A DNA stretch of 64,000 nucleotides from Microthyrium microscopicum (lineage: Eukaryota; Ascomycota; Dothideomycetes; Microthyriales; Microthyriaceae), in the NCBI GenBank assembly GCA_010405405.1, contig MU004231.1, positions 427,736 through 491,735 of the forward strand. The letters run 5' to 3'. A program made the translations under genes and the position numbers. Under the pieces are notes generated by a model. The model made no database searches, was not told where the DNA came from, and saw nothing but the letters and a program-made list of their open reading frames with translations. Every line of letters starts with the position of its first letter. Within the stretch, counting starts at the first letter, position 1. Positions 1 to 14,900 of this stretch are shown piece after piece.

Positions 1-175
1 CTTTCCTTATAAAGCTTAAGGCCCCTATTAAATAAGCTCTAGACCTAGAGTTATAGACTCTTTTTATTATAAAGCTTAAGGCTTCTATTAAATAAGCTCT
101 AAGCCTAGAGTTATAGGCTATTTCTATTATAAAGCTTAAGGACCTTATTAAATAAGCTCTAGAGTATTTTATTAA
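1..175. repeat. 60-bp tandem repeat, 3 copies
   Basis: The word ATAAAGCTTAAGG recurs at about 9, 69 and 129, giving a 60-bp unit in three copies. The window edge cuts the array, so it may extend to the left. Confidence 0.8.
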
Positions 176-3100
176 AACTAAGTTATAATTATTTCTTTAA
201 CTTAAGATAGAGGCTAGCTCTTAAGTTTTACTAAAAGCTTCTATTAAGCCTAATATAAAGCTACCTTTTAATATTAAGCTTAAGGTATTTTTTAAAGCTA
301 GAATAGATATTACTATATTAGGAATTAAAATATAACCTAACCCTTAAGTATTTAATAAACCTATACCTAATTAATTTATAGTACTATCTATTATCTATAC
401 TAAGTAGCTAGTAGACTCTAAACGCTATTAACTTAATAGATATATATAGACGTATTAAGAAGGTAACTAGTTTACTATATAGAAGTAGTAAGATAAGTAA
501 TACGCTTTAAAGGATAAGAAAGTATTTAAACTAAAGCTAAGGTTTAGACTAGTACGTATAGAGATTTAATATCTAAGGCTAACCTATTCTATTAGGCTAT
601 TAAGATCTAATACTAATTTATCTTACTTAAAGAATATTTACTTTATTAACTATAAGGTTATAAAGCTAGGTTTTAACCTAAGAATTAGGTATTTTAGTAT
701 ACTTTAGTATCTTATTTATAATAATTAATATTATACTTTATTCTAATTATTAATATATTTCCTAGGTTAAAGAAGAAGAGAGAACTTATAATAGTTTAAG
801 GATTACGTAGTAATAGATTATATTTTATTTCTTAATTTATTTTATTACTTTAAATTTAGTAGTTTATTACCTAATTAATATAGTACTATTAATTACTTTA
901 TAAAATAAGACCTTACTATTAATAAGAGTTCTCTTCATTTAATTAAATTTATAGAAAAGTAAGAGCTCTTTATATTGCCTATACTTAAAGAACTTTCTAA
1001 GAAACTTAACTATAGTATTATAATTTAAAGTATTAATATTTTTCTTAAAACTATTATAGCTATTATTTATAAACTTTTTATAGTCTAGAGTATAAATATA
1101 GTTACTTACTACTTTATAAATATATATTTATATATTTATAACTATTAAGAAGAAGTTAGAGTCTAGAAGTATATATAGCTATACCTTAAGTTATATATTA
1201 CTATAATCTTAGAATTATTTTAATTCTCTTAGCCTTAAGCTCTAAGAAGATACTAGTAGAGTTCTATTAGTAATAGACTCTATTTATTATTAATAGATAC
1301 TTAAAGTTAGAATAAAGGTTTACTTACGTATATTCTAAGTTTAGGTTTTTATTTATTTCTATTAGTATATATTTCATTAGTAATAGTAAACTAATATAAG
1401 AAGTAATCTTTATTATTTATCTTTATATATAGCTTTATTATGCCCTATACTTAGCTAACGTAATTTTCTAATATATAGATAGCTTTATTTAGCTAGTAGT
1501 TATATACTTAGGTGTTATATAATATTAGTAATTATCTTTTACTTTTCTTTATACGTATTATAGTTATTAAGACTATAGTGTAAGTCTTAAAGTTGCTTCT
1601 TTATAGCTATAGCTAATTAGGTATATTTATTTAAGTTTATATTAAGTTATTATATTAGCTCCTTCTTAGTTATATTTAGATGCTCCTTTAAGCTATCTTA
1701 CTATTTAGCTATATTATCTTCTAAAAGTTTAACTACAATATAGAGAGATTATTAAGTAAGAAGAATAGTATAAGATTAGAGTTAGAATAGAGAGAATATA
1801 CTAAAGATTAATAATAAGTATATTATAAGGATTAGGAGTTATAAATTTATTATAACGTAGAAAAAGGAATATAAGGGAAATATATTATAGTAGTACTTAA
1901 ATAATTAGAAACGCGTTATTACTTAGGACTACGTGCTACTTATAACTAGATTTACTAGTTTTAAGGGCCTATATATTAAGTCTATAGATATTTTTACGCT
2001 ACTAGAAGAAGACTTATAGATTTATATTTAGGTTAGTAGTTATAGTTAGATTATATTTACGTATAAAATATAAAGTAAGTAGTAGTATTTAGCGTTAATA
2101 GTATAATAAAGTAAATATTCTTTAAGATTATATAAAATGTTTTTAAAAATTTCTAGACTTATCTAGACTTTCTAGACTTTTTTAGATATACTATTATTTA
2201 AAACTTATACACTTTTAGAGAAGGTTACTTTATAGATACGTTTATAGCTTAGAATTACTATCTTTATATTTCTTATACTATAATGTATAATATTATAGAT
2301 TTTATCCTTTAGTATAATAAGTTAGCTAATAGTTATAACTATTCTAATACTATAGAGTTATAGCCTCTATATTATTATAGTTTTGCTTTATGACTTATTA
2401 TTTAGTATATTTACTATACTTAGATAGTAATTAAGTCTAGTATATAAATTCTAAAAGGTAATATCTATTCTAGATATAGTTAAGATATTCTATACCTTAT
2501 TATAATAAAGGTCTAAATAGTAGATTATTCTTAGCCCTTTCTAGTAACTAGCTTCCTATATATTAATATCTTATAAGCTTTTATTATTAATGTAAGGTTT
2601 CTAGTAATAACTTACTTACTAGTCTTATAATTTAAGAAATTATATATTTATAGAATAGATTATGCTTACTAGGATAAAAAGGATTATATAGGTAGTAGTT
2701 TAGACGTTCTAGCTTATTTATTATTAGCTCTCTATATTTAAAATTATTAATAGCTATATAGTTTTACTTATAGGATTACTATCCTTATCTCTATTAAGTT
2801 AAAGAATATTAGTACTAAAAGATATATTATAGCAATAAAGCCTTTAGTTATAATCTTCTGCTTCTAAGAGTAAATCTATAGTAATAGCTTTAGGTTTAGT
2901 AACTCTAATAAATTAATAAAGGGGTTAGTAATTATTATTATTATTTTGTTCTCGTTTAAAAGTAAGGTAAGTAAATTAAGAGTATACTATAAAGTTTAAG
3001 AACTATCTATAGCTATCTATACGTAGTTATTATTATATAATAAGTTCGTCTTAAGTAGGTATTATTATAGGCTTTAATATAGCTAGTTTATCTATAATTA

Positions 3101-6100
3101 GTATTAATTAAATAATAAGAAATAGCATAAATAAAATAAAAGTCTAATAGCTATTTTGTATAAAGTAGACTTATAATAAGATTGTGTCTTTTCTCTACTA
3201 TAGTAGTTAAAAGCCTTAATATATTATCTAAGACGCTACGTTATATTCTAAATTCTATATTATATAATCTATTATAAACTTTATAGCCTTTTATGAATAT
3301 AATTCTATTAGGTACTTTATTTATAAGGTACTAGAGATAAGTACCTAAGTATATATAGTCTTTAATATTTTCTAAGTTATTTCTATTAAAGTAAATAAAA
3401 GGTATACTTACCTAGAGGTAAATAAGAATAATATAAAAGGAAAATATAATATACTTAAATATTTTAGATTTAATAACTCTAGTTAATATTATACCTTCTT
3501 AGTAGGAATTAAAGACTCTTCTATTTTTAATAAATAATAATATTTTATAATATAGACTAGGTTACGCTAATTAATCTATAAAGCGTACTAATAGAACTAA
3601 ATAGTAATAATTACTATTTAGTTTTCTATTTAAAGCGCTAACCTTTTCTATTTTAATTTCTAGCCTAAATATAATTAATAGTAATAATTTAGACTTCTAT
3701 TATCTCTAAATTATTATATTAGCTTAGTTTTATAGCTAATTATAATAGTCTAATTGTCTTCTATCTTTACTTACTACGTCTCTTCTTCTTTTATCTTTTA
3801 TTTTACTTATTTTTTTTCTTTTTCTCTCTTCTTCTCTTATTCTTTATTTTTCTTACTTATAATCTTTTCTTTTTCCTTTTTCTTCTTATTTACTACTCTA
3901 AGGTATAGGTAGAGAAGGTAATAGTAATAATATTAATATAATAAATAGTTTTGTAGCTAAGGCTTATCTTATCTTAGTAGACTCTACTCTTCTCTCCTTA
4001 AAGATAATATTTTGATCTTTATATTAACTAATATATGTTTAATATAAAGATATAGTTACTATAGATAGGAAAAGATAAGTAGTAGAAAAGAGGATAAGAA
4101 GCTTTAAAGCTTAATAGTAATTTTAAGTTTAGAATTTTATGTAACTTTTTTAATAGTTAATTAGATTCTTAGATTTTAAGAGTAGTAAAATAATCCCTTT
4201 TATTAAATATATCTATAGCTTAAGATTCTATTTCCTTTAATTACTACTTTTAATTACTATCTCTCTTATAACTTATCTTATTGTTTATTATATATCTTTT
4301 ATAGATAAGTATATTTAGAATGTCTAAAATTATATTAAAGAGCTCTCTAATATAGAGACTAGAACCTTTAAAGTAAGAAAGTATAGATAAAGAAAATTAT
4401 TTAAGCTTTTAAAGCTAATATTATTAATTAACTTTAATATAGTGACTATAGGTTTTATATAATAACTTTTAGTTTCTACTTAGCAAAGAGTATTTTATAT
4501 CTTAAACTCTAGGCCTTCTTAGCCTCTTTAGCTACTACCTTAACCTCGTTTTTAAGTATAGTCTTTTCTAATAAGTTAGTAATTTCTTTTACCTTAGCCT
4601 TCTCTTTTAACTAAGCCTTTTTTATAGCCTTTTTTATAGCCTTCTTTACGTACTTCTTTATCTTTTTTATGTTCTTTAGTTTCTTTACGTTCTTAGCTTT
4701 TAAGTAGAAATATAAGATATAATAAGCTTATTTTTAGTAGAGTAGATAATTACGTAGCTATAGCTCTATATTTATAAAATAATTAGTCTATACTTAATTA
4801 TTTTAGAGGATTATAGTTCTTACTCTTAATTTTATTTATGTCTTAAGTATTACTTTGCTCTTCCTTAGACTTCTTAAAAATTAGCTTAAGGTGCTTTAAG
4901 TAAGTTTAATTAAAGCGTAGTAATACCTATCTAAGTAAATCCTAATAAGAGATATAGAAAGGATAAGTTACTATAACTAGAATAGGTATATATTAAAGTA
5001 TATATCTAAATAAAGCTAATTATAGAGAAGTATAATTATAGTTAACGTATTAGGATTAAACGCTATTTAAATCTAGATACTATATTAGGTTTTTTAAAGT
5101 TTATATATTTATATAAGCCTATTAGGTTTATAGGAGCTTAACTAAGTTTATAGATTATCTTAATATAAGAGATAATATAATATTTATAGTTATTAGTAGT
5201 AAATATAATACTAAGATAGATAAAGATATTAGGCGTAAAGATAAAGTTAAATAAGTAAGCTAAGAATTAAAACTAGTAATAGTTATTATAAGTAAGTCTT
5301 AAATTTAGGTAATAAAGTTACTTAGACTAGTAGTTTATTATTAAGGTTATAAAAGGACGTAGCCTTTCTTATTTAATTAAATAGAACTTAATACCTTAAG
5401 TTTAAGCCTTCTTAACCTTTAGTTCTTTATTCTTATCTTTTTCTATTTCTCTCTCCTTCGTTACCTTTTTCTTAGCCTTTAAATATAGATAAAGTAAATA
5501 ATAGAATTAATCTTAATAAAGAGGGTAGTTATGTAGCTAGATTTTCTCTAATTTATTTAAGCGTATTAATAATGCTAATGTTATAATATAGTATAATTTA
5601 CTAACCTTTTACTAGTAGAGATAATAGATTTACTTATAGAAAAGCTAAAGTTAAAGGACTAAATTACTAATTTTTATTTTTAGGGGAGTTCTAATATTAT
5701 AAATAAATAGGAGGAAGATTAATAAAATACTCTATTAAAACGTTAGCTTAGATTATTAATTACTTAATAGTATAGATAATATAGCTCTATAATTCTCTTT
5801 AAGCTCTTTACCTAAGATCCTAGTAGGAGCTATAGAAATTAATAGTGCTATATTATTTACTTTATAAATTAATATTACTAGGAAGAGGAAATATAAATAG
5901 AATAGCGTTTATAAATAAATATAGCTAGGTTATATCTTATAGATACACGCTAGAAGATATTTAGCTAAATAGATACTTTATAGGCTATAAGGCGTTATTA
6001 TCTATCCTTATTATTCTTCTATCTCTCTCTAAATTCTTTTAGCTACTAGATATATTTATTAGTTTAGTTAAGATATTTAGATTTACTATAAAGGCGTATT

Positions 6101-9100
6101 TTATATATTAATAGTAATAATATTAACTTTAAGTATATTTTCTAATATTCTATATTATTAACAATTTAATAGTAATACTTTAACTCTTACTATAAACTAA
6201 ACTAATTATATATAAAGTTATTTATTAAATTTATTATTTCTAGGCTTTATCTTAATTATAACTAAACTCTCTTTAATATTCTAGTATATATTATTTTTAA
6301 TATTCTTTAGGTATTTCTATATCTCTTCTATAGATAGAGAAGCTAGGGCTTCCTTAGGTTAGAATACTAGTTTAGTTAATTTAGGCTAGGTTAGTCTTAA
6401 TTTAAGATATATTTATAAATCCTTAAGTCTTATTAGTTATATTACTTAACCTTTAGAATAAGCCTTTATAAAACCTATAATATTTAACTAAAGCTTATTA
6501 ATATTTTATAATAGTATATTAATTAGATTATTATCTAAGTATAATACGTTAATTAAGATATACTTTACTATATTACCTACTTAAAGAACTTTTCTAGTAC
6601 CCTAAGTCTAATTGCTTAGTAATATTAAAATAGATATTATAATTAGATGCTTTGCCTATTACTAGTTGTTTCTAGTACTATAGCTACTATACGTTCTAAC
6701 TAGAACCTAAATATTCTTATTAAAAAGGTATTTACTTACTCTTAATAGCGTTTAACTACTTATAGTAAACTTTAGAATATTTTAGAAGAAGTAATAGATA
6801 TTAGCTTTATTACGTAAGGATAAGCTAGTTCTTAAATAGCCTACTTTAATTAGAGATAACTTTTTACTTAACGTGCTAGTTTTACTAAAATAAGGTGCTT
6901 AAAGATTAAATTTCTTAATTATATATTAAAGTACTATTATAATTATACTAGTAGAAGTAGAATACTTTATAATAATTAAGACCTTACCCTATTATAAGCC
7001 TTATTTCTTTTGCTCTCTATTAAGAAAGTACATTTCTAGGTTAGTATAGACTTTTTTAATAATATTTACTACGTACTATATTTAAGCGCTTATCTTTAAA
7101 AACTAAGGGGCTTCTTTAATAAAGAGATTATTCTTAGGCTTAGCTAGTTTCTTAGAGTTAGGCTTTAGAGGTAAGCTATTATTAATTCTTACTAGTACGT
7201 AATAGAGATTATCTTTAGCCTATTCTTTAATTTTCTTTATCTATTTTAATATTAATAGATAGGGCACCTTAATAATAGGTTTATAATATATAATCTTAGT
7301 AGAGGTTTAGTAGACTATATAGTTAGCTAGCTTAGCTTATATTTATTTAGCTTAATGTAGTTTACTTTTACGCTAAGTACTAGAGTTATTAATAATAGTT
7401 ATCCTTAGTTTGTTTATTTACGCTACTATGTATTTATTAAGCTTATTTATAAGCTATATTACTTTTAGGTCTATCGTATTAATAATAATAAGCCTTATTT
7501 TATTTAGAGGTAGTATAATATACTTTTAACTAAAAAGCTTTATATCTATTATATAGTAGAGTTTAAATAAGGTATATATACTAGCTAAAGTGGCGCTTGC
7601 TTAGGCTTATTCTTTTATAAGCTATTTCTCTTCTTTTTTATTAGAATACTTATATAATCTTATATCTTTTATAATAAGTATAGTAATTTAACTAGAAATA
7701 GTATTAAATAATAAAGGAGTAAATAATACATAGTTATTAGTAAAGATTGCCTAATTTTTCTTTAATTTCTATTTAAGAAACTTCCTAATATCTTTATTAG
7801 TATTAGAGAAGTAAATATATTATATATTTACTAAGTAAGTAATTAGGTTTAGTTAGCTTATTATAGTATTATAATATGTCCTAGATTAACCTAATATAGT
7901 AGCTTTAGACTATATACTATAATAGTACTTTAGTAGTATATAACTAGGTATATAGGTTTTTTTATTAATATTAGAATAAGTTAAATTATTTAGTATTTAA
8001 TATCTATAAGACTTATCTAAGACTAAGACTCTAATTATAAAGTATTTTTAATTATATAAGCGTTTATCTTTATTTATTACTAATTCTATATTAGTATAGA
8101 GGTAGTTCTTAGGTTTTAGAGTTTTATAATATTTAGTTTTCTATTTTTCTAACTACGCTTATAAGAGTCTTATAATTAGTTATAAGACCTAGGATATATA
8201 TAAACCTAATATCATTAATATAATAATACTAGTTTACTTAGATATTTTAAAATTAGTTTTAAAATTAGTAAAAAGTTTACATATATAAGAGACTTTATTT
8301 AAGAATATAAACTTAGGTTTTATACTTAAATAGTTAACGTAGAGGGTAAATACCTAGTTAGGCTTACTTTTATATTTTAAGGTATTAATTACTTTTTTCT
8401 ATTTATTTAACTAAACTAAGATTATAGATATAATTATTTATATATAGTTTATACTAATAATAAGAGTATTATACTAGTAGTTATTAGGGTTAATATAAGT
8501 TATAATAGATAGTAACTATACTAGCAATTTCTTAAAGTAATAGTATATTATAGATTAGTTAAGACTCCTTAACTATATATAAAGACCTTTCTCTTTATTC
8601 TTAAGACCTTAATAACTAGAGACCTAAACGTCTAATAAATATCTCTTAAGAAGCTTAGGTTTTTTTTCTTTTATAAGGCGCTACTTCTTTATATATATTA
8701 CTACGCTTTTAATTTATTAATTATTTATTTAAATAGTAACTAGTATTTAAATAGTTTTCTCTAAGCCTAAAACGTTTATAATATAAAAGCTTTACGTAAG
8801 GATAATATACTTATATATAATTATTACTCTAATAGCTTAATAAATTTAAATATTAACTTTAAATCTAAGAATAATAAAGTCTAATATATTACTCTTATTT
8901 TTATAATTAAAGAATATATATATCTTTCTCTAGTCTTTAAGTATTAAGTGCTTATAAGTTTTACTTTATAATAATTTTGCGTAGAAGCTTATAATAAAGG
9001 AAGCTTTTAAATTCTTATCTTTAACTATTCTAAACTCTTTACGTTCTATATATATATTATAAAATAGTTTAGCTTATAAAGCTTTAGTATATAGAGCTTT

Positions 9101-9953
9101 ACCTATTATAGAAGACTTAAGTATAATAAATCTACGTTTAGTATAGTTAAAGTAGTTAATAAAGAAACTAGTTCATTCTTAGATATATTTATTTTTAGAA
9201 GTCTTTAATATATAAAAGTTAATAATATTAGGTATTAGTTTATATATATTAGATAGATAAGGTTTAATTTGTTTCTTATAAGCTTACTATATATTAATTC
9301 TTATATTGCTATTCTTACTATTATAATTATATTATTACTTATCCTTATAAGGTTATAATTCTTAGAGGTATTTTACTTTTATACTACGTAACGTATTTAC
9401 TTTATCTAATAAAGAAGATAGTAAGTTTAGTAACTAAGATTTAGATAGCGTAGTAACTTTTTTTATAGTTAAATTATTTACTTTAGTAGCTATAGAGTTA
9501 TCTAGTATAGTAATATCTTTCTTAGTTAAGTCTTTAGCATTTATAAGAATATTTACTATAAGTAGTAATAATTCTAAGTTATTAGTAGTAAGATTAATAA
9601 CGTCCTTAATGCTAATAAGATTAATAATATACTTAAAGGAACTTAAAGGTTTAGTATAGCTAGAAAAAGATAGCTTATTTTAAGAAGATAACATAGTTAA
9701 AGAAGCTAATATACTTAGAGAACTATAGCGTTTTCTTAAGTAATTAAGAAAGGGTTTAGTTATTATTAAATAACTTAATTTTCGTAAAATAAAGAGTAAT
9801 ATAATATAATCTAGAGTAGTAAAATTGGGTCTTTATAAATAACGTATTTTAGATAGATAATTAATATTTATAGAAATTAGTACTTATACTTTGCTATCTT
9901 CTATCTATATATTACTAATAGAAGGCTTAAGGCTTTAAGGCTATATAAGTTTA

Positions 9954-10670
9954 TTACTATTTAGAAGTAGTACTTAATCTTGTTATACGCTCTCTATCTC
10001 TAACTTAATAATACGTTCTTTAAGTTCTTAAAAAGATATAGTAATAATATTTATAGGTCTAGCGCTATCTAGAAGTAGTACTTAATCTTATTATATACTT
10101 CCTATCTTTAGCTTAATAATACGCTCTTTAAGTTCTTAAAAAGATATAGTAGTAGTATTTATAGGTCTAGCGTTATCTAGAAGTAGTACTTAATCTTATT
10201 ATACGCCCTTTATCTCTAGCTTAATAATATACTCTTTAAGTCCTTAAGAAGATATAGTAGTAGTATTTATAGGTCTAGCGCTATTTAGAAGTAGTACTTA
10301 ATCTTATTATATACTCTCTATCTCTAGCTTAATAATAGGCTCTTTAAGTCTTTAAGAAGATATAGTAGTAGTATTTATAGGTCTAGCGCTATCTAGAAGT
10401 AGTACTTAATCTTATTATATACTCTCTATCTCTAGCTTAATAATAGGCTCTTTAAGTCCTTAAGAAGATATAGTAGTAGTATTTATAGGTCTAGCGCTAT
10501 CTAGAAGTAGTGCTTAATTTTATTATATGCCCTCTATCTCTAGCTTAATAACGCGTTCTTTAAGTCCTTAAAAAGATATAGTAGTAGTATTTATAAGTCT
10601 AGCGCTATCTAGAAATAATGCTTAATTTTATTATATGCCTCTTATCTCTATATTAGTAGTAGTATTCTAG
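9954..10670. repeat. 108-bp tandem repeat, about 6.5 copies
   Basis: The word AGAAGTAGTACTTAAT (with small changes) begins at 9963, 10071, 10179, 10287, 10395, 10503 and 10611, a constant spacing of 108 bp. The period is 36 codons. One minus-strand frame runs through every unit interrupted only by TAA/TAG, so the array probably began as a repeat inside a coding region. Confidence 0.9.
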
Positions 10671-11170
10671 GGCTATAATATTTAGACTAGTAAGCTTAGA
10701 GGAGTATAATATTCTTAGCTACTATTCTTATTAATTGCTTCTAAGATTAGAGTTAATTTTGTCTTTACTTCCTTACGTTTAGACTTGCCTCTATTTTTCC
10801 TACTAAATAAGCTTATTTATACTAAAGTCTATTATTCTTTATAATTATAAAAACTAGATTTATTTTTAAATTTTTTTTTATTTATAGATACTAAAAGATT
10901 ATAGCTACTACTAACTCTTTTTATATCGTCCTTATTATTATAGTACTTTTACTTTATTCTACTAAGCGGTACTAGTAGAAATTCTAAGTCTTCTTCTTTA
11001 GAATTATCTAGATTACTATTTAAATTTATTTTAAAATCCTTAACTAAGCTATTTTTAGAATCCTTATCTAAGCTATCTTTATTATCTTTAATAACCTTAC
11101 TATCTTTATTATCTTTAGTAACCTTATTATCTTTATTATCTTTAGTAACCTTACTATTTTTATTAAATTA
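9954..11170 (-). pseudogene. Relic of a low-complexity, repeat-bearing coding region (unidentified)
   Basis: On the minus strand one frame reads through a Lys/Asp/Asn/Ser-rich stretch (about 11,170 down to 10,960), and the same frame, checked by codon phase, runs through the 108-bp repeats. Interruptions are of the TAA/TAG kind expected from RIP. Composition suggests a charged linker followed by a 36-residue repeat. No family is recognised. Another minus-strand stretch that reads well lies at about 8,240-8,650 but in a different phase, so it may be a separate exon, a shifted part or another gene. Confidence 0.35.
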
Positions 11171-11815
11171 GTTAGGAATAGGATCTTTATACGTATTATA
11201 TTTATATATTAATAGTTTAGTAGTAAAGGTAGGTTAAGTAGTTAGCTAGGGATCTATATAAGATTAAGTATAAGGTTTCTTATTATATTTATTTTAAGGT
11301 AAAGGAGAAGGGCTTAGAGTAGAAGTAACTAAGGCCTTACGCTTTTATTTACTAGTATAAATTTTCTTTAAGAGAGATTTAACCTAGGTAACCTTAAAAG
11401 TAATCTTTCTTAGCCTATAGGGATTATTATAGGCAACTTTAGTAAAATTATATATATCTAAACTTATTAAAATAGTTTAATTATCTTATATTTAACCTAT
11501 ACTATAAATTGTATTTAGACTTTTAGATAGGTTTAACTTTAGGCTTATTATGCCTTTAAAGTACTCTATACTAATCTTAACTATATATTTATAGATATCT
11601 ATATTTATCTTAGATAAGTTAAAAGGGCCTAGTTTATATATATCTTTTAGGTCTAGTATAACTTATTTTTATAAGGAGTTCTTAGTAAATACTAGTATAA
11701 TTATATTAAGGTCTTTACTATCTTAAGTATTAGTTTTCTAAAAGGTAGATAAAGACTATTAAGTTTTATAGTATTTCTTTAAAGTAGGCTTTTTTTTTTT
11801 TAATTATATACGTGT

Positions 11816-11985
11816 AGGAGAGTCTAATAGAGCTAAAGAAGATAGCTAAATAAATCTAGATAGTATATAGCTATTACTAGAGGTATATACGTAAGATTAG
11901 AAAGGGTCTAGTAGAGCTAAAGAAGGTAGCTAAGTAAATCTAGGTAGTATATAACTATTACTAAAGGTATATATATAAGATTAGT
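11816..11985. repeat. 84-bp direct repeat, 2 copies
   Basis: Two adjacent copies carry GTCTARTAGAGCTAAAGAAG at about 11,822 and 11,906, followed by near-identical sequence, a spacing of 84 bp (28 codons). Confidence 0.75.
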
Positions 11986-14900
11986 TATACTATAGTATAT
12001 TATTATAATAACTTCTTAAGGTACCTTAGAAGAAGTTATTATTACCTTTATTAGTATAGCTTAGCGCTATATTCTTACTAGTATTAAATTACTATAAAGT
12101 TTAATATAGGCTATAGCTATTAAAACCTAGCTAAGGTAGAATTATACCTTTAAATCTAAATATTATAAAGTTATACTAAGTTAGGTTATACTATATAAAT
12201 AGTAGAAGTTATATTTTATAATAGCTAGGCTACTATTATAGTTAATAGTAGACATTACTATTTTAAAAGCCTAGTAGTAATATTATATAGCCTTAGTATT
12301 TATATTAGTTAAATAAAGGATAAGACGTAGCTAAACTTAGGCTATTACTTTATAGTTACGATATATTTAGTAATATACTATTAATAGGGTTTAAATAGTA
12401 AGTATGATTTTCTTATAGTCTATTTATAGTTTTATAAAGCTAGTTAGGAAGCTAGAAATAGTATAACTAATATTTTTTAAAAGTAGAATTACTATACGTA
12501 TCTTTATTATTAAATATTATAAACGCTTAGGTTATTTATAGAATAATTAGGATTATATCTAGCTTTAAAGTAAAATAATTATATAGATTATAAGGCTACT
12601 TTTGCTACTTATATTATTCTTAATAAGCTTATTTATTACTAATAAGATATTACGCGTATAAAAGTATAATCTAGTTTAGGGCTTTATAAAAAGGGATATT
12701 AAATACTAATAAGATAATAGCTTAGAAGAATTATAAATTACGTTTAATAACTTTAATATATTTAAGATTATAGTTAATAGTATTAGTAAGCTATCTAATT
12801 ACGCTAAATTAGTTAAGAATATCCTTTTTTATAATAAAGATAATATTAAGGACTATTTTGTTAGTATAATAGCCTAATTCTATATAAAGGTTTATTTTAG
12901 TTACGTTATTCTTAGCTCTAACTATCTACTTAGCCTACTTATAATCTCTCTAATTATACTTAGAGTTTGCTTTATAAATTGTCTTTACTACGTTATTTAT
13001 AGGGTTTAGTATAGATTTATTAATAAAGTTAATAACGCTAGAAGAGGAAGATTTATTAGATATAGTAAATTAGTAGTAGATTAAAAGTAAAAAGTATTTA
13101 GTAAGGATATATTAAAGCTAGTAAGTTAAGTTAGCTAAAATATTTATTTAGTACCTCTAAGTAGTATTATACTATATCTTTAAAGTTAGCTATTATAAAA
13201 TATTATACCTATAGGCTACTACTAGCTAAAAGTAAGGTTTATACTAAAGGAGAGCTAGTTCTAAAGGTCTATATATAAAATACTAAAACTTTCTAAAGTA
13301 AGGGTACTAAGGGAATAGCTTATTTAATGTTATAATTAATTTATAAGGAGGAATTATACCTAGAGGCCTTATTAAAGGAATAGTTAGGTATATAAAAGTC
13401 TTAAGCTATAGAATTAAGAATACTAATTTATATCTTTAACTTAAGGAGAAGAATTTAATACCTATAGAGCTAAACTAAAGCGATTACTAAGTATATAAAA
13501 TACTAATAGCTAAAAAATAGATAAATTAAAAGAACTTATTTAATCTAGTAATTATAGAGGAGTAGTAAGGTAGAGATATAGTAGTAAGAGAGGAAGTATT
13601 AAAGGCTTAGAGAAAGGATATTTTAAAATAGTAAAGTAGAGCTTAGCTAATATAAGCTTAAACTTAAAAGGAAGTCTTAGCTTATATAAGGTTAGCTAAG
13701 TTCTTAACTTAGTAGTTATAATATAAGGTTTAGTAGTAATTATAATAGAATAAGAAACTATAATTAATATTTATATCTATACTTAATATTTAAAAGGAAA
13801 GGAGTAGTCTTTCTTAATTTTAAGAGCTATATAATTATTACGTATAGGCTTTAGTAAGGTTTCTACCTATTTAACTAGAAGATTCTATACTAGAAGAGGA
13901 AATATTTCTATTTTCTTATTACTAAATCTCTCTTATTACTATTCTCTTATTACTATTCTATAATTATTAAATTAAATAAGTTCTTCTAAATCTATCTTAT
14001 ACTTAGTTATTATATATAGAATAGCGTAGCTTTATAATAACTCTATTAGTAGATAAACTTTTAGTTACGTCTTTAGTAGAGAAAATAATTCCTTACTCTA
14101 TTTCTATAACCTCTTTCTTATTACTACCTCTTTCTCTTACTACTTTTTATAATTATAAGAATTAAATAAGTCTTCTTAAATAATTCCTTAAGTTTATCTT
14201 TTTATAAATAGTATAGCTTAGTAACCTAAAGTTTAGGCTAAATAGCTAACTTTTAATAGTTACGCCTTTAGGCTTTAGTATAGTAAGTAAGTTACTACTT
14301 TTATTACTATTATTTATCTTCTTTTCTTAATACTTCTCTTTCCTTAAAGAAAATACTACCTAAATTCTTTATATCTTCTATCTCTTCCTTAGCTCTTACT
14401 CTACTTATTATAAGTATAGCTACTTATAACGCTTTATATACTTAGTAATTAGTATATAATTATAATAGCTAAATCTATAGCTAAAATATAGATAAAAACG
14501 AAATTCTTACTAAGATCTTTAGCTATCTAGCTATTATAATCCTAAAACTTCTTCTTAATTAGCGTAAAACTTATACTTCTTATAAAAATAGTAAGCTAAA
14601 TAATTCTAAAGCTATTAAAATATAAGTTTAAAGAAATTTATTTCCTTATTCTTAGCTAATTACTTATATAGACTAGATTCTATAGCTATCTCTATCTACC
14701 TAGCTAAAGAGGATTCTTTATCTATATTTCTAGACTTAAGTAAATAAAATTCTAAGACTAAGGATAAAGATAAAGTAAAAGTCTAGAATAGTTTAGAAGC
14801 CTCTAAATATACCCTTATACTAACGCCTTAAATAGATCTTAAGAATTCTTAATATACTATTTATAATCTTATAGTAAATTTATCTAATAGTAAGTCCCTA

